This document shows, one piece after another, positions 1 to 13,400 of a DNA stretch of 64,000 nucleotides. Where the stretch lies: contig NW_017803998.1 in assembly GCF_001625305.1 (NCBI RefSeq), positions 2,073,216-2,137,215 of the forward strand. Reading direction: 5' to 3'. Under the pieces are notes generated by a model that was not told where the DNA came from, did not search any database, and was given only the letters and a program-made list of their open reading frames with translations. This stretch comes from Branchiostoma belcheri. Lineage: Eukaryota > Chordata > Leptocardii > Amphioxiformes > Branchiostomatidae. Within the stretch, counting starts at the first letter, position 1. The number at the start of each line of letters is the position of its first letter. Position numbers and translations under genes: made by a program.

Positions 1-467
1 TGAGTACAGTTGCAAGAGAGGATTTTGACCAGTTTTTGAGCTTCCGACTTAGCACAGAAGCAATAAGTTACCAACAGTAAAGGAAAGTTTAACATGACTT
101 GCATTGGGGGGGGGGTCTAAAAGGGTCCTTGAACTCTTCCAGAGAAATTCCATTTGATAAGAATAATTTCGTACTTTACAATAATTCAAATACCCTTTTT
201 TTTTCTCCATGCCCTTTTTCATCTTGACTGCTTAAGGAAATTTTGCTAAAAGTTTTGAAGAACCAAGAAATTCACTAGTAAATTGTAATTCCTAGTGTAG
301 TTTTCTTCACACAAAGTAGTATGGGTAAGGAGGTGAGGTCTCTAAAAATGTTCTTCGCATCTAAAACTCCCCAGATCTCCTCCATGGTCTTACAATCTCA
401 CAAGAACTATATCCTATGCTAGCCCTATTTTTACCTTCGCCAAGAAGGTTATGTTTTCAGGGGCGTT

Positions 468-474
<7 letters not shown>

Positions 475-518
<44 letters not shown>
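475..518. repeat. (GT)n microsatellite
   Basis: About 22 uninterrupted GT dinucleotides inside the inverted-repeat element at 433-1342. Open frames across it on the other strand (TH repeats) are artefacts. Confidence 0.95.
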
Positions 519-519
<1 letters not shown>

Positions 520-879
520 TGTCAACACGATAACTTGAGAAGGTCTTGATGGATTGTCTTGATACTTGGTAGGTGGGTAGGTCTTGATGAGACCTCAAAA
601 TGATTAGATTTTGGGCCACCTGGCGGCTTGTCATGGTACTGCAGCAGAACTTCCGGTTTTGATATCTCATGATCCAGACATGCTAGGGTGACGAAATTTA
701 GATGGTAGATAGCTCTTGTGCTGGGGATAAAGTGACATGAGTTTGAGACCCCTAGTTGCTTTCTCTAGAACTGCAGGGGGGTTTAATGGACAAATGTTTA
801 AAGGGGGATAACTCAAGAACCGATTGATGGATCATCGTGATTTTTGGTATGTATGTAGCTTGAGTGATGCTTGACATAA

Positions 880-1300
880 TGATATTACAATTATGCAAAT
901 ATGGATGTAATTTGCATATTTAATGAGGAAATTCTATTTATCAGCTGTATTCCATAATAGGAAGTTCAAGCTTGTGACATATGTTATTAAGAATGAAAGA
1001 AACACAGGCAGATATCGATTATGCAAATGAAGACTTAATTTGCATAATTAATGAGAAAATATTATAATTGCATAGTGGTAACTGCCTGGAATTTTATACT
1101 TGGGGTGTTTGAAAGTTAAGTTAAGGTGAACATAATTAAACATAACTTATTCAAATAAGGACCTCATTTGCATAATTTATGAGAAAATGTCATAATGGCA
1201 TTCTTTGTTAAGATAAGACTGTCTTTTGGTGGAGAATATGATCAACAGATATAATTCATGCAATTGAGGATCCTATTTGCATAATTAGGGGGACTAATAT
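880..1300. repeat. Degenerate array of about 120-bp units with ATTTGCAT palindromes
   Basis: Four diverged units start near 893, 1018, 1145 and 1258. Each carries a variant of ATGCAAAT followed about 18 bp later by ATTTGCATAAT and then ATGAGAAAA. The pair of inverted octamer-like words makes each unit a short palindrome. It is part of the mobile element around it; I see no coding potential. Confidence 0.6.
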
Positions 1301-1459
1301 ATAATTTCTTAATCATAAAAGCTAACATCATTTGGCGAAGGTATGAGATCGTGGAACTCTAGTTGCCTGTATGACTGGATTATATATGTCACAAACTAGT
1401 TTGGGTAAGGGTGTGACGTCTGCTATCTCTGACCTCTTTGAATGTAATTTCCTCTTCAG

Positions 1460-4400
1460 ATCTTCTTCTCTGTGACCGGGCTGCCTAAAGATTTGACAAA
1501 GTGTCTTAGTCTGGTGGTGAGAGGCCACGCCCACACCGGGCTGTCAGCGTCCGTCTCCGCGGAGATCGTCCAATGTGAACAAACCGACACAAACAGAGGG
1601 CTTAACTACTCAACAGTCATAGACACTCGCCGTAAGTATATGTTAAGTTTTTGGCAACGCCTTAGGGGCGAAGCCAGTAGTGTAGGGTATTGGATAGGGT
1701 ATGGGAAAATATTCTCAAAATTCATTAATGAAGGTTAGACATTTATGTATTTAAATATGCAAGAAATTATTTAATATGCAACTTGATAGAGTTTTCATGA
1801 CCAAAATCTATCAAATTGCTTGAGTAACTGTTTTCTTGTGCATTCTCATAATTCCTTAAAATTTCATTTACTACTATATTCCTGTGAACGAATTGTAGAG
1901 AATTCTCTGACAGTGTGCTAAAGATTAAAATGAACATCTCCAGCATAAATGATTTTCAGAAGTAGAAGGTGCTTTCCAGGGTGCTGATCTGCCATCTAGC
2001 AGCTTAAAATAAGATTGCACTTGAAATGCTCGCAACAAAATAATTCAGTGAACGTTTTTGACGAGACTCATTTCATCCAACAGCTAACATCACACTTGAG
2101 CTGAACGGAGACTGGACAGAGTATGACATTGACTACACCAGTGAGACAACGATGCTGTCTGCCGTCTGGCCGACGTTACGTCACCGGAAATACGAGTTTG
2201 CCGTCCTGGAGGACAAGTCAGGGTCAAGTCTGTCTGCCATGGCCGGACATCATCTCAGTATTCCTAACCCTTGTGATCACCAGGATATGATAGCGTGTGG
2301 AAGAACCACCCATGTAAGTGTGACTTACATTCTGTACCAACTGTATATCTTGAAATGTTTGCGGTGTTTATTTTCACGCTTTTCACACTGCAAATACGCC
2401 TATCCATTGTTCAACTGTCTTTTTTCTACGCGTATGTGCTTGTGTGTTCGTACAGTCAAGTGCCAACACATGTTTGGGGGAATTACATAACCACAGACCC
2501 AAAAGGTCAGACACAGGAACTTAGGTCTCAGAAGCTGCATGTTAGCTGGGACCCAGCAAACAATTGGTATTGACGCCATGTTGATTTGATTATATGGATG
2601 ACATCCTCTGGGAACCCCAAAACTGATGCGCGCGTGCAAATAAAAAAAAAAGTTTTGCAAAAAAAAAAGTTGCTTTCACTATGAAATCTACCTGGTCATG
2701 AAGGTTGAACAAATGGCACAGGATATGTTATGGCGAATAATCTACTCTTCGAATTCATTTCTTTACATTTTTGTCTTTTTTCCTTTGATTTTGGCATTCT
2801 ACGANNNNNNNNNNNNNNNNNNNNNTATCGTTTTTAATTGTTTTCCTTGCAACTTATGGTATATTTTTGCTCATTTAGCAACTGTTTTGCACGATTTACA
2901 GTATGGTTGAATTTTTTTTTTTGGAAATGGCCGAAAATTCATGCGCGCGCGGATGTCATCCATATAATCAAATCAACATGGCCTTAGTGGAAAATAAATA
3001 GAGTGGTAAACAGAGAGATTCACGATTATAATGAATAAAACAAAAAAGAAACGAAAAATCTAATGATTCAAATCTTAAACAATTCTTATTTTGTTTGCTA
3101 AACGTACATTCTTTTTTCTCCAATAGGAATACATCAACGTGAATGACCTGAGCCTGGAACATAACAAGCGGTACATCGTGTGTATCCACGCCCAGGAGAC
3201 CTCCATCACGTACGAGAAGTGGGTAGAAACGCTGCCGGAGACGGCCGTCTGTAGCAGCGGGGTGACGGTGGACGTGACTCCGCCCAACGCTGATGCTGCC
3301 GACGTTTGGATTGGCTCCAACGACAAATCCAACTATCAGGTAGACAATCAATCAATCATAAACTTCCTACTATAATATTATCATAATATAGAGATAGAGG
3401 CTGCTTCTATGTCACGGATTCAAGACGTTTCAACCACAATCGTTAATTTTGTTTTCTTTTTTTTTTTACTGTCTTTCTTTTTTAGGTGTCAACGACTGAA
3501 ATGTTTATTCAGTGGGATGAGTTTGTGGATGTTGAAGAACATCATGCTTCTATGCATCATTCTGGGATCGAGCACTACGAATATGCAATCGGTAAGAAAT
3601 AAATCAATTTTCTCTACATGACTTGACTATGATTTACTGTGTAAAAGCAGATGATGATGTTTCATTGATACATTGAACCTCAACTTGTTGAAAAAAGCTA
3701 TAATAATAATACTTTTCCGCAGGTACAATTGCTGGTGGTTCAGATATCCAGAGCTGGACAGACGTCGGTATAACAGACCACGTCACTCTGCATGGACTTA
3801 GGCTACAACATGGCTGGTCGTACTACGCAACAGTCAAAGGTACAAAGCGTAGTAGCACCCTTGTGACTTGATCATAATGACTATATCAAATTCTATAAAC
3901 CATGCAAGCTGCTACATGCTTGATAATGGCTTCAGAATGATCTGTACCTATTTTACTGTGAATCCTTACATTGTTTTGTGTGGCTGAGTTGAGTTTGTGT
4001 GTCTGTCAGAGTAGCAACGGCTGTATGGAGGGTTGGACATGGTTTTGACGACTCATAAGAAGGTGACCAGCTTGAAGGTAACCTCGGAAGTAAAAAAATA
4101 ATTGTTTTCGTTTTTCATCAGCTGTGGATTTTGTCGGACTGTCGACCAGCAAAGGTTCCCAGAGAGTGACCGTTGACACCACACCTCCACTGAAGTCGGA
4201 CACTCACATCAACGTGGGGGGCAGTTTTCACTACAGTTCATCATCGGCGTCTGCAAGGTATGATATCTCTACATGACTGTCTCTTCAAATTCAGCACGGA
4301 TCGTAGATTATTTCTCCGACTTCAGGTGGTATTTTGTGGATTTAAGACCTTCAAATCACCCCATTTCCTGTGTCTGACCTGTTAACCTCCTTTTCTTCTG

Positions 4401-7400
4401 CCTGTCAATTTTCCATAGCATACCAATGAATTTGAGGTAACCGTGATCTCTTGCCATTGCAGCTGGGAGGGTGTGTTCTACGACACAGAGAGCGGAGTGT
4501 CGTTCTTTGAGTGGGCGGTCGGCTCCAGGGCGGGTCATGCCGACATCTACCCCTTCACTAGGGTGGAGGAGACGGAGGCTCAGACAGATGAGAACAGTCC
4601 TCTTCAGCTGCATGAAGGGCATGAGTATTATGTTTCCGTCAAGGTATGTAATACTATACTATTTTATCTAATACATAAAACTGGCACAGTTACACACATT
4701 ATTCAGGCCCCAATGATATTTACTAATGGGTAAAATTAGAATTTTTTCACCCTTTGGATTGTCGAATCATCACCAACATGATCCTTTTGGTTTTCCTTTT
4801 TTTTCACATACTAGTAGGCGCATAGGTACTGTAATCATAGTAATCATACAGCTAATATCTAAATTTAAAAACGTTGTGAGGTCTTCAGCCTTGATAACTT
4901 CTCCTTTGACGACCTCCAGGCCTATAACGGAGCCGGGCTGATGACTATGGCGACGTCCTGGGCCGTGGTTGTGGAGACGTCCCCGCCTGAGGCCGGGAAT
5001 GTGTACGACGGACCCACGAGTGGCGCCGTGAACGACATAGACTATCAGGACGACGTCACGACCATCCACGCCCACTGGGACGGTTTCCACGACCCCCATT
5101 CTGCCGTGGTGAGCTACACGTGGAGCGTCGGGGTGTGTGCCGGATGTAGCGACATTCTGGCTCCACAGAACGTCGGGATTCTTCAAGGTAACATCAATTT
5201 TATATGTATCTTGCATGGATTTAAGTTTGCAAGTTATTGGCAACGCCTTAGGGGCGGAGACGTCACATGTAGCGACGTCCTCCCAGTCACGTTTCCCCGC
5301 CAGGTAGCTTACGGGATGTTTTTTTTTTCGTTTTGCCCGTTAACTACTCCGTGGGGCATTAATGATATGATGATTAATGATATGATGATTAATATTAATT
5401 CAATGTAAAAAAACACAAAGGGAAGCTTTATTCATTCATCAATGTTTGTGCGTCTTTTTTTTAATGGAAAATGAATAAAAATGTACCTCTTATACGTTTG
5501 AAACAAGATTGAGTATCTTTGTTTTTTCTCCACAGCTGCGCGTGTGGACGCCCTTCAGCTGACCCCAGGAGAGACGTACTACGTGACGGTGACGGCGTGT
5601 AACGCTGCCGACCTCTGCACCACCGTGTCGTCTGACGGAGTCATCCCCGACGACTCCCCGCCTGTCGCCGGGAGAGTCCTGGATGGGGCTCAGGGAGAGG
5701 AGGCCTCCTACCAGGCATCAACGTAAGTACAGTCCACACAGCAATTAACAATGACACTGTAAGATTAGAATTATGCTATAGAACATTCCAGTTTTGTTGC
5801 CCAGAAATTGTATTGGATGACTGTAACAAGTATTGCAGGCTCTGTCCTTGGTGCTGAAACATTGGTTAGATGCAGTGCAATCATCGGAAAGTTCCTTTTT
5901 TTGCCAACAGAAACAGTTGCATTTTGTAGATGAAAAGTTGCATTTGCCAATGGCGATAAATGTCAGGTAAGCCTGGCAATGCTTACTTTGGGCATTTGAT
6001 GATTTAGGTAACCATTATCAGACCTACCTGGGGTAAGATATGCAAGGCTTACCCCACAAAAAGGGAAATTTACCCATGGTGAATACAGTTGAATGTTCCT
6101 GTTGGCGGAAATGTATATTACACAATGCAGTCATGTACTCTACTACATGTATTTGCATGTGCTTTTTCAATCTGTTTACTGTCAAATGCTATGTTTTCTG
6201 CTCTCTGCATCATTGTATTTTCTTTTCTTCAACATCAGGAGCAGTTTGGCTGCCCACTGGTACGGGTTCAATGACCCCCATTCTGGACTGGCCTACTATG
6301 AATGGCGCGCTGGTACTACACCGGGCGGAAGTAACATCCTGGGACTAACACGGGTTAGTACACTTCTCTACCGCTTTTGGTGTTTGTTACTTCTAGGTAC
6401 TAAAGTATTGTTTTGTGTGGCTGAAATCATTGGTTGGTTTGTTCGAATTGTTTTGGCTTCATTGTGGGTGGGAGGTGATTTTGGCAGTTCATTGATGGGG
6501 AGGCCACCCGAAGGTGACCCAGCGCATGTCTTCGGAAAGTGGTGTAATACCCGATTGTATGTCATCATACAATCCCTCCGCAGTTCCTGGTGAACGTGAA
6601 GGTCACGATAACACTGAATACCTCGCACAAGTCTGGAAGCTATGATTTCTCAAAGGCTGAACAAGATGTTGATTGTAGTATAATGATTTACGTGTTGCAT
6701 TGCTTTACAGCTCCACCTGACGAATGTAGCTGTGAAGACAGGACTCTCCCTTCCTGTCAACACCCTGATCTACGTCACAGTGAAGGCATACAACCGTGTG
6801 GGGATGTCTGTAGAGACCACATCCAACGGTAAAAAATAGCCATTTATATCCAGCCAATAGACACAGTTGGATGCTTTCGTTTCCATGAAGCTGGTGTGTT
6901 ACGCCGAAGAGCGGGTATACCGGCTATACCGATACAGAAATTTCTTGAACGTGAGCGAATCGATGTATTTAACCATTTTTGTCACCATATCAAAATATTC
7001 AGCCTTTTTCAATTGCACCAAACACACATACACAAGTAAAACAAATTGCGTTCTACACCTACATGTACGAAAATTGTTAAAATCTGTCAAATATCTGGTC
7101 ACTCAGTAGCGGAAGCCTTTAGTGGAAAGGGGTGTAAGATTCATACGCCAAAGATGACCCGAAAAACGTATACGTACTGTTTATTTAATGTTGCCAGGGT
7201 TCCGAGTGGACACCTCTGCACCGACCGTGACGACAGCCGTGCACTTTGACCACACCCACGGTTCCTTCGTGAGTGGAACACAAACATGGCGGTCTGGTGT
7301 GAAGATAAAATGGCGGTTTGACGACAGCGAGAGTCTGGTGGTGGATCAGCACGTCTCTCTGTCCAACCATCACGGAGCGGAGGTCGCCAACATAAAGGTG

Positions 7401-10400
7401 TGTAAAACAACAATACTAGACAAAATACATATGGCTTCATCAGGTAGAATGTTTTCCGAACTAGGCAGCGGAAAACTCTGACTACTTTTTCTAACCCTAT
7501 AATGGTTTTAAAAGACGTCAAAGTAAAAGGCTTTTTTAAATTATTAAAATTATTATAGAAAATCTGGAATCAAATTATCAAGATTAATTTTAACTCCTTG
7601 GGGTACGAAGTGTAAAGCGCAGAAGTCAGAACAGTGACTAATAAATTACTATTTTATCAATGTTTTATGTACTATTTTTTCCATGCAATAGTTACATACA
7701 TCTATACATGATACTTAGCTGTGACTTTGATATTTTTCAGCTCAATGGCACAGTGTATGAGTACACGTTCACCGAGCTCGCACTGGATGATGGGAACAAC
7801 TACGTTGCAAAGGTGATCGGGTGTAACAACGCAAGGCTCTGCACGGAAACCATAACTGGATCTCTACTGGTAAGCAAAAGACTAAAGTACACATTATCAC
7901 ATTTGTCGTATGAACGTTGTACAATCGCAAACTGAGGACATTTTCTGATTAGTTTTGCATTAAGTGGTACCAAACACTATTTTCTCACAGAAAAGACTGT
8001 TTTAACTTAAAATATCATAGATTTGTTATTGGTTGTTTCTGTCAAAGCCTCCTTGACAATTTATGTCAAAGCAAAAGCGACTAATATGACTGCACATTTA
8101 GAAATTATTTCTAACGTGTCCTTCATAATACAATAAACAGAAAGTCTTTCTTGTTATATTTGACTAAGAGATGATATAAAGAATGACAAATCATAGAAAA
8201 AGCAGTTGTCGTCTTCACTGGGATCTTTAAAGAAGACAGCATTGTGCTCATTTCATACTGGGACTGTCCTGTCCTGTGTTGTTGTTTTTTTTTTTTTCAA
8301 TTTTTAATTTCATCTTTTTTTCATTTTCTTATTAATTTTCATTTTCTTAATAATTTTTTATTCTTTTGCATCCAGGTGGACTCTTCCAAGCCACTGACCG
8401 GACACTTCGCCATTAACACGACCCACGCCGCCCGGCTGACCAGGCACAGGGACAGCTGGATGACCTACGATAACAGCGGAACTCCGACCCTGAAGCTGGC
8501 CTGGCTCGGCTTCAGTGACTACCACTCTGGGATAGACAGACTCATGGTGGCAGTCGGGACTGGGTTCTACGGAAGGGACAAGACTCTGGTAAGACCTCTG
8601 TTAAACAAGCATCAGCAATAGAAACAATGCCCACGTTGTTGTGAAATCTGATTTACAAGCGGGTTGCCAAATTTGCATATTTGTGAGATAATTTGTATAT
8701 TCGGGAAATACCACATGCGCCCACTACCAGATTAGGTAATTAGGGACAAAACTCTGGTAAGACCTGACTCAGTGGCTTCTACGAAGTTAAATTATGCATG
8801 CCCTAACACTGTGCTTTTTTGCAATATTGCCTTTCCGTAGAATGGTGCACCACAGGTTCTAGCTCACGGAAACACGAATGGTGACCAGGAGGACGACGAA
8901 GGTTATGTCCACACAGGGACGGTACAGCTGTCAAGCGCAGTGTCTGACTACAGCACTCTGTACATCTCCCTATGGGCCATCAACGGGGTAACTTCAGAAT
9001 CCTTGTTACTTCGGGTACAGAAGTATTGTTTTGGGTGGCTGAGTAAGGATTTTGTCCATCTGTTTGAAGTGCTAATCCATTGCATGTGGGTGGGAGGTGA
9101 TTCTACCACTTGATTGACAGGGAGGTCATCCTAAAGTTGATCTAGCATCCACGTGCGGAGGAATTTAGGAAGTGGTGTAATACCCGATTTACATTACATC
9201 ATGACCCCTTCATAGTTCCAATACATTCACGAGTATGCAAAACATTTCCCGGAGGTCTGTGACCTGGAAACTTACAAAAACCTGGAAACTTACAAAAACC
9301 TGAAATACTTCTCAGAAGTCTGAAATATCTGATTTTTTTTAGTTAAAGTTATATTTATACATTTGAATTCCAAGCATCACACACCTTCAGATTGTGAACC
9401 ATAATATAAACCTCTACCACATTTACGACCATTACATATTTGTGAAAGGTAAAGAGTAACAGATTTTATTTATTTTCACAGGCGGGGTTGGCCAGTACCG
9501 TGGCACATTCAGCTTTTGAGGCGGTCCCTGCCTCTGGATCTACTGGTAAATTGACGCTGGTGCGTCGGTGCGACGCACACTCCTGCTACGGACATTGTAT
9601 CTGTGCACCCTTCAACCAGAACTGTGCCCGGCCTAGCGGAAATACCTGCACACAAGGTACTTTTCTACGAGATGTACCATTTCAGTTTCTACTTACATCA
9701 CACACAAATAATAAGCACAACTAATCATGATGTTTCATGTTGTCGACATTGACAATTACTAGAGTCATAATTCATTGACATTATTGTCTGTTCCTAGCCG
9801 ATTCGAGCTACTCCACTATCGAAGTTTATGACAAAACCGACTACAGCCTCCTGACCAATGGGGACACGTCTGACGCCTCCTTCACCTACTCCACATGCGC
9901 ACTGGCGGCCAACTGGAGGGAGGCTACAATAGGGTCTGCCGGGAGACCGTACAGATACGAGTGGAGCGCTGGGATTAGTGTAAGTACGATATCTTGTCCG
10001 TTTAGGAGGCAATTTGGGTCTTCAAGAATATGATGTGGTTCACAGTACATGTACAGGAGTTTCTTGAAATCATTGGTTGCTACTAATCTGTTTCAACTGT
10101 AAATGTGATTCATGATACGTTCTCTAATTTTATATTTTATGTCTGATTTTTGCCACATCCTCCAGGGACAAACGGTTGGTTCCGGGTTGTTCGATCTTGT
10201 GTACGACCGTGTCTGGTATGATGTAGGTCTGGAGACCAGCGCTGTTCTCACCCTTCCAGTTGGAAGTACGTTCTCACCAAATGAAACTTTTAGTATCCTT
10301 GAAATAATCATATAACACTGGTATTTCATAGTCGGTTATAGAATATGTCAGACAAAATAAATGCTAGTTTTATGTAACTATAAAGGTGATCACGAACCGT

Positions 10401-13400
10401 TTTAGCTCCAACGAGCTATAAAATTTGAGCTACTCTTCCATTGGTCATAACAGAGAAGAATGTAGATTCAATGTACAGTCACTCTATTCACAGGTTCATT
10501 GTGCCAGGGAAACTTCAGCTGCTTTTTGACAAGTACAATGGATAGTGGACCATTGCTTAAGGTCCAATCCTAAGGACTACGAAACTTTTCTTCAGTGAGA
10601 TTTGAGCCCATGACTTCTTGTTCCAGGGGCAGGTCCACTAGCAATGGTATGTGCACAGTGAATACCAGCGTAGGAACTTGTTTGATGTACAAATTATACC
10701 ATGCTTCTAATTATTTACAACTACTCTCGATCCCAAGCATCCCTGGAGCCTGGTGTTACCTACGTGTTCTATGTGAGAGCCTGGTACACCGACAACATCT
10801 ACAGGGACTTCCAGTCTAACGGAGTGAGAGCTGATCAAACTCCACCAAAGAGATCAAGTTCGAGGAAGGTCAGTGCATCGTGAACTTAATACTTAGTCCT
10901 AAAATGTAGGATTCGTAGCATTGTGTTAATCATAAAGTCGCCAAATTCATTGAACGTGATTGTGTATGAATGGTGTTCAGCACCAAGGACAGGTGTGTTT
11001 GTGTGTGAACAGTGTTCAGCACTAATAACAGGTATTTAATGTGTGGGTAATGTTCAGCACCAAGGACAGGTGTGTTTTACCATGTTAAGTTACAGTTTAT
11101 TATTCAATCAACAAAATCATACAAAAGCAGGGAATGCTGCATGCATCCCTGAATTGCGTAACTGATTTTTACAATAAGTTAAAAAACCAAGACAGGACAG
11201 GTACACAGAAAAACACACTATATACAAATATGTACAAACACCATTCACTCTGCTATATGCATGCAAATAGCAGGCATAGGTTTTCAGATACATGTATCAG
11301 CCATTGTCACTGGCATTGAAGAGTCTTACTGCGCAGTGAATGAAGGACTGTTTCAGGCGCAGGGTCCTCGCTTTGGGCAGAGTGAACGTGTTGCTGTTCC
11401 TAAGCTGTCTCCCTGTAGCCGTTGCACGTTCAGGGGGAACAAGGTCGTGCAGAGGGTGATCAGGGTTCAGCATAGCTTTGAATAGATTTACTGCTGCTGA
11501 CTCCCTTCTTTCCTTCAGGGTAGGTAGGTTTGGAACCGCCCGTCTACCACCACAGGAGATTATACGTAGGGCACGTTTCTGGACGCGTTCCATACTGGCG
11601 GACTGTTCTTCATTGCACCCAACCAGCAGGACGTGTCCATACTCCAGGACGGGACGAATCAATGACAAATACACCTGAACCAGATCAACAACACTCATGC
11701 CTTGCTTGGTCAATAATCTCAGATAGTGTAGCCTACTGGAGGCCTTTGAAACGGTAGACTTCACATGATCTTGGAAGGAAAGTTTACTGTTGTTTGTGTG
11801 TTGATAGTGTTCAGCACCAATAACAGGTATTTAGTGTGCGGGTAATGTTCAGCACCAAGGACAGGTGTGTTTGTGGAAAGTGTTTAGCACCAAGGACAGG
11901 TGTGTTTGTGTGTTGATAGTGTTCTGGACCAAGGACAGGTGTATTTGCGGTTTGTACTATAGTCCACTGGTTGTGGTGTGTGTTTAACTCCCGAACTCTT
12001 TCCCGAATACTAAAAAGAGTATGTAGGATTTTCAAATCTTTGATATGACTCGGGTAGAGACTAAACTGACTCCCAGCTCTTTGCTAATGAATGTTTGGTT
12101 TTGCTGCAGATCAAAGACCTGACGTCCACATCAGACGAACACGATATTGAGTACATGGCCCAAACAAACAGCCTGAGCGCCAGCTGGGAGTATGTCTTCC
12201 TGGACGCCATCAATGATGGGAACGACCGTCATTTCCAGCGCTTTGAGTTGGCTCTGGGCACCTACCCTGGAGGTAAGATAGTAACTGTGAATCTTACTTG
12301 TAATGATTCAGATTCATGTCCAAAGATACTAAAATTAACTGAAAATAGTAGGTATTGTTTGTATGTGCGTGTGTATATTGTGCGTCCTTACAGTTGAGTA
12401 AAACGTGAGTGGGGGAAATATATAACCACAGACCACAAATGCCACACACTAGAAGTTAGGTCTCAGAAGCTGTAAACCGGGATGCCAGAGGACAATGCTT
12501 GCATAAATATACTATTATTAGAGAAATAATCAATATACTAGTAACAAGAATTTAGTTAATACCAAAAACTAAAAAAAAGAAAAGGTTTCACCAAGTGTGG
12601 AATATTAGTTTTGAAACGTTCCTCTTGATTAAAATAACTTCACCTTTCGACAAACTAACCTACAGGAGAAGACGTGAAGAGGTTTGCGGATAACGTGGTC
12701 TCCGGGACCGCCACGTCCCACACCTTCACGGGCCTGAGCCTGCAGTCAGGCAGGACGTACTACACCTCCGTACGGCCGTACAACTTCGCCGGACTGCACA
12801 GTACCTTCCACAGCGACGGTGTCATGGTGGACACGGTGGCACCGACACCAGGGGTCGTCTTTGATGGAAGGGGTATGAAAAATATCTTTCTATACATTGA
12901 AGCATCCATATACTGTGGCAAACCGTCTGTTGCTGGTCTTTTTAGATATATATCATAAAAATGTGTTTGAATCTCAAAATCGGACTATACAGCCACAGCA
13001 GGTATAAGCTATAATAAATGTTCAGAGGCATCAACAGTAGTCCAAAGTGCTCAGTCCAACAATAATCTACACTCTGTTGCAACAGTACAGCAACTATACT
13101 TTACAGTATATTTAGTCACCTCTTATTTTTGGAGTACAAATAATTCTTTGAAACCTTACAAACTGACTTATAACAATATTAGCAGAAATGGGTGCAATGC
13201 TGTAATGCTGTAATCAGTAGTAAATTTAGTAGTTTACAGTACAGATATAATATAGACATTATTGTTGGTTTGCTAAAGGATGTAATCTGAAATAAACCTA
13301 ATTAAATCCTCTTACAAACAGGTCCTGGTGATGAGACCTACACTTCAAGTTCAACCATCGTGTCTGCGTTTTGGCACGGGTTCAACGACCTGGACTCGGG

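Larger units (their letters stand above)
433..1342. mobile_element. Non-autonomous DNA element with 11-bp terminal inverted repeats
   Basis: The segment begins ACCTTCGCCAA (433-443) and ends with its reverse complement (1332-1342). It contains a GT microsatellite and a degenerate internal array and no protein-coding region. The ends resemble a short-inverted-repeat element that I associate with marine invertebrate genomes; no transposase is present. It lies upstream of the first visible exon of the FN3-like gene, so probably in an intron. Confidence 0.6.

Noticed and set aside
449..670. Minus-strand frame with a long Thr-His run
   Set aside because: It is the translation of a GT microsatellite within a mobile element.
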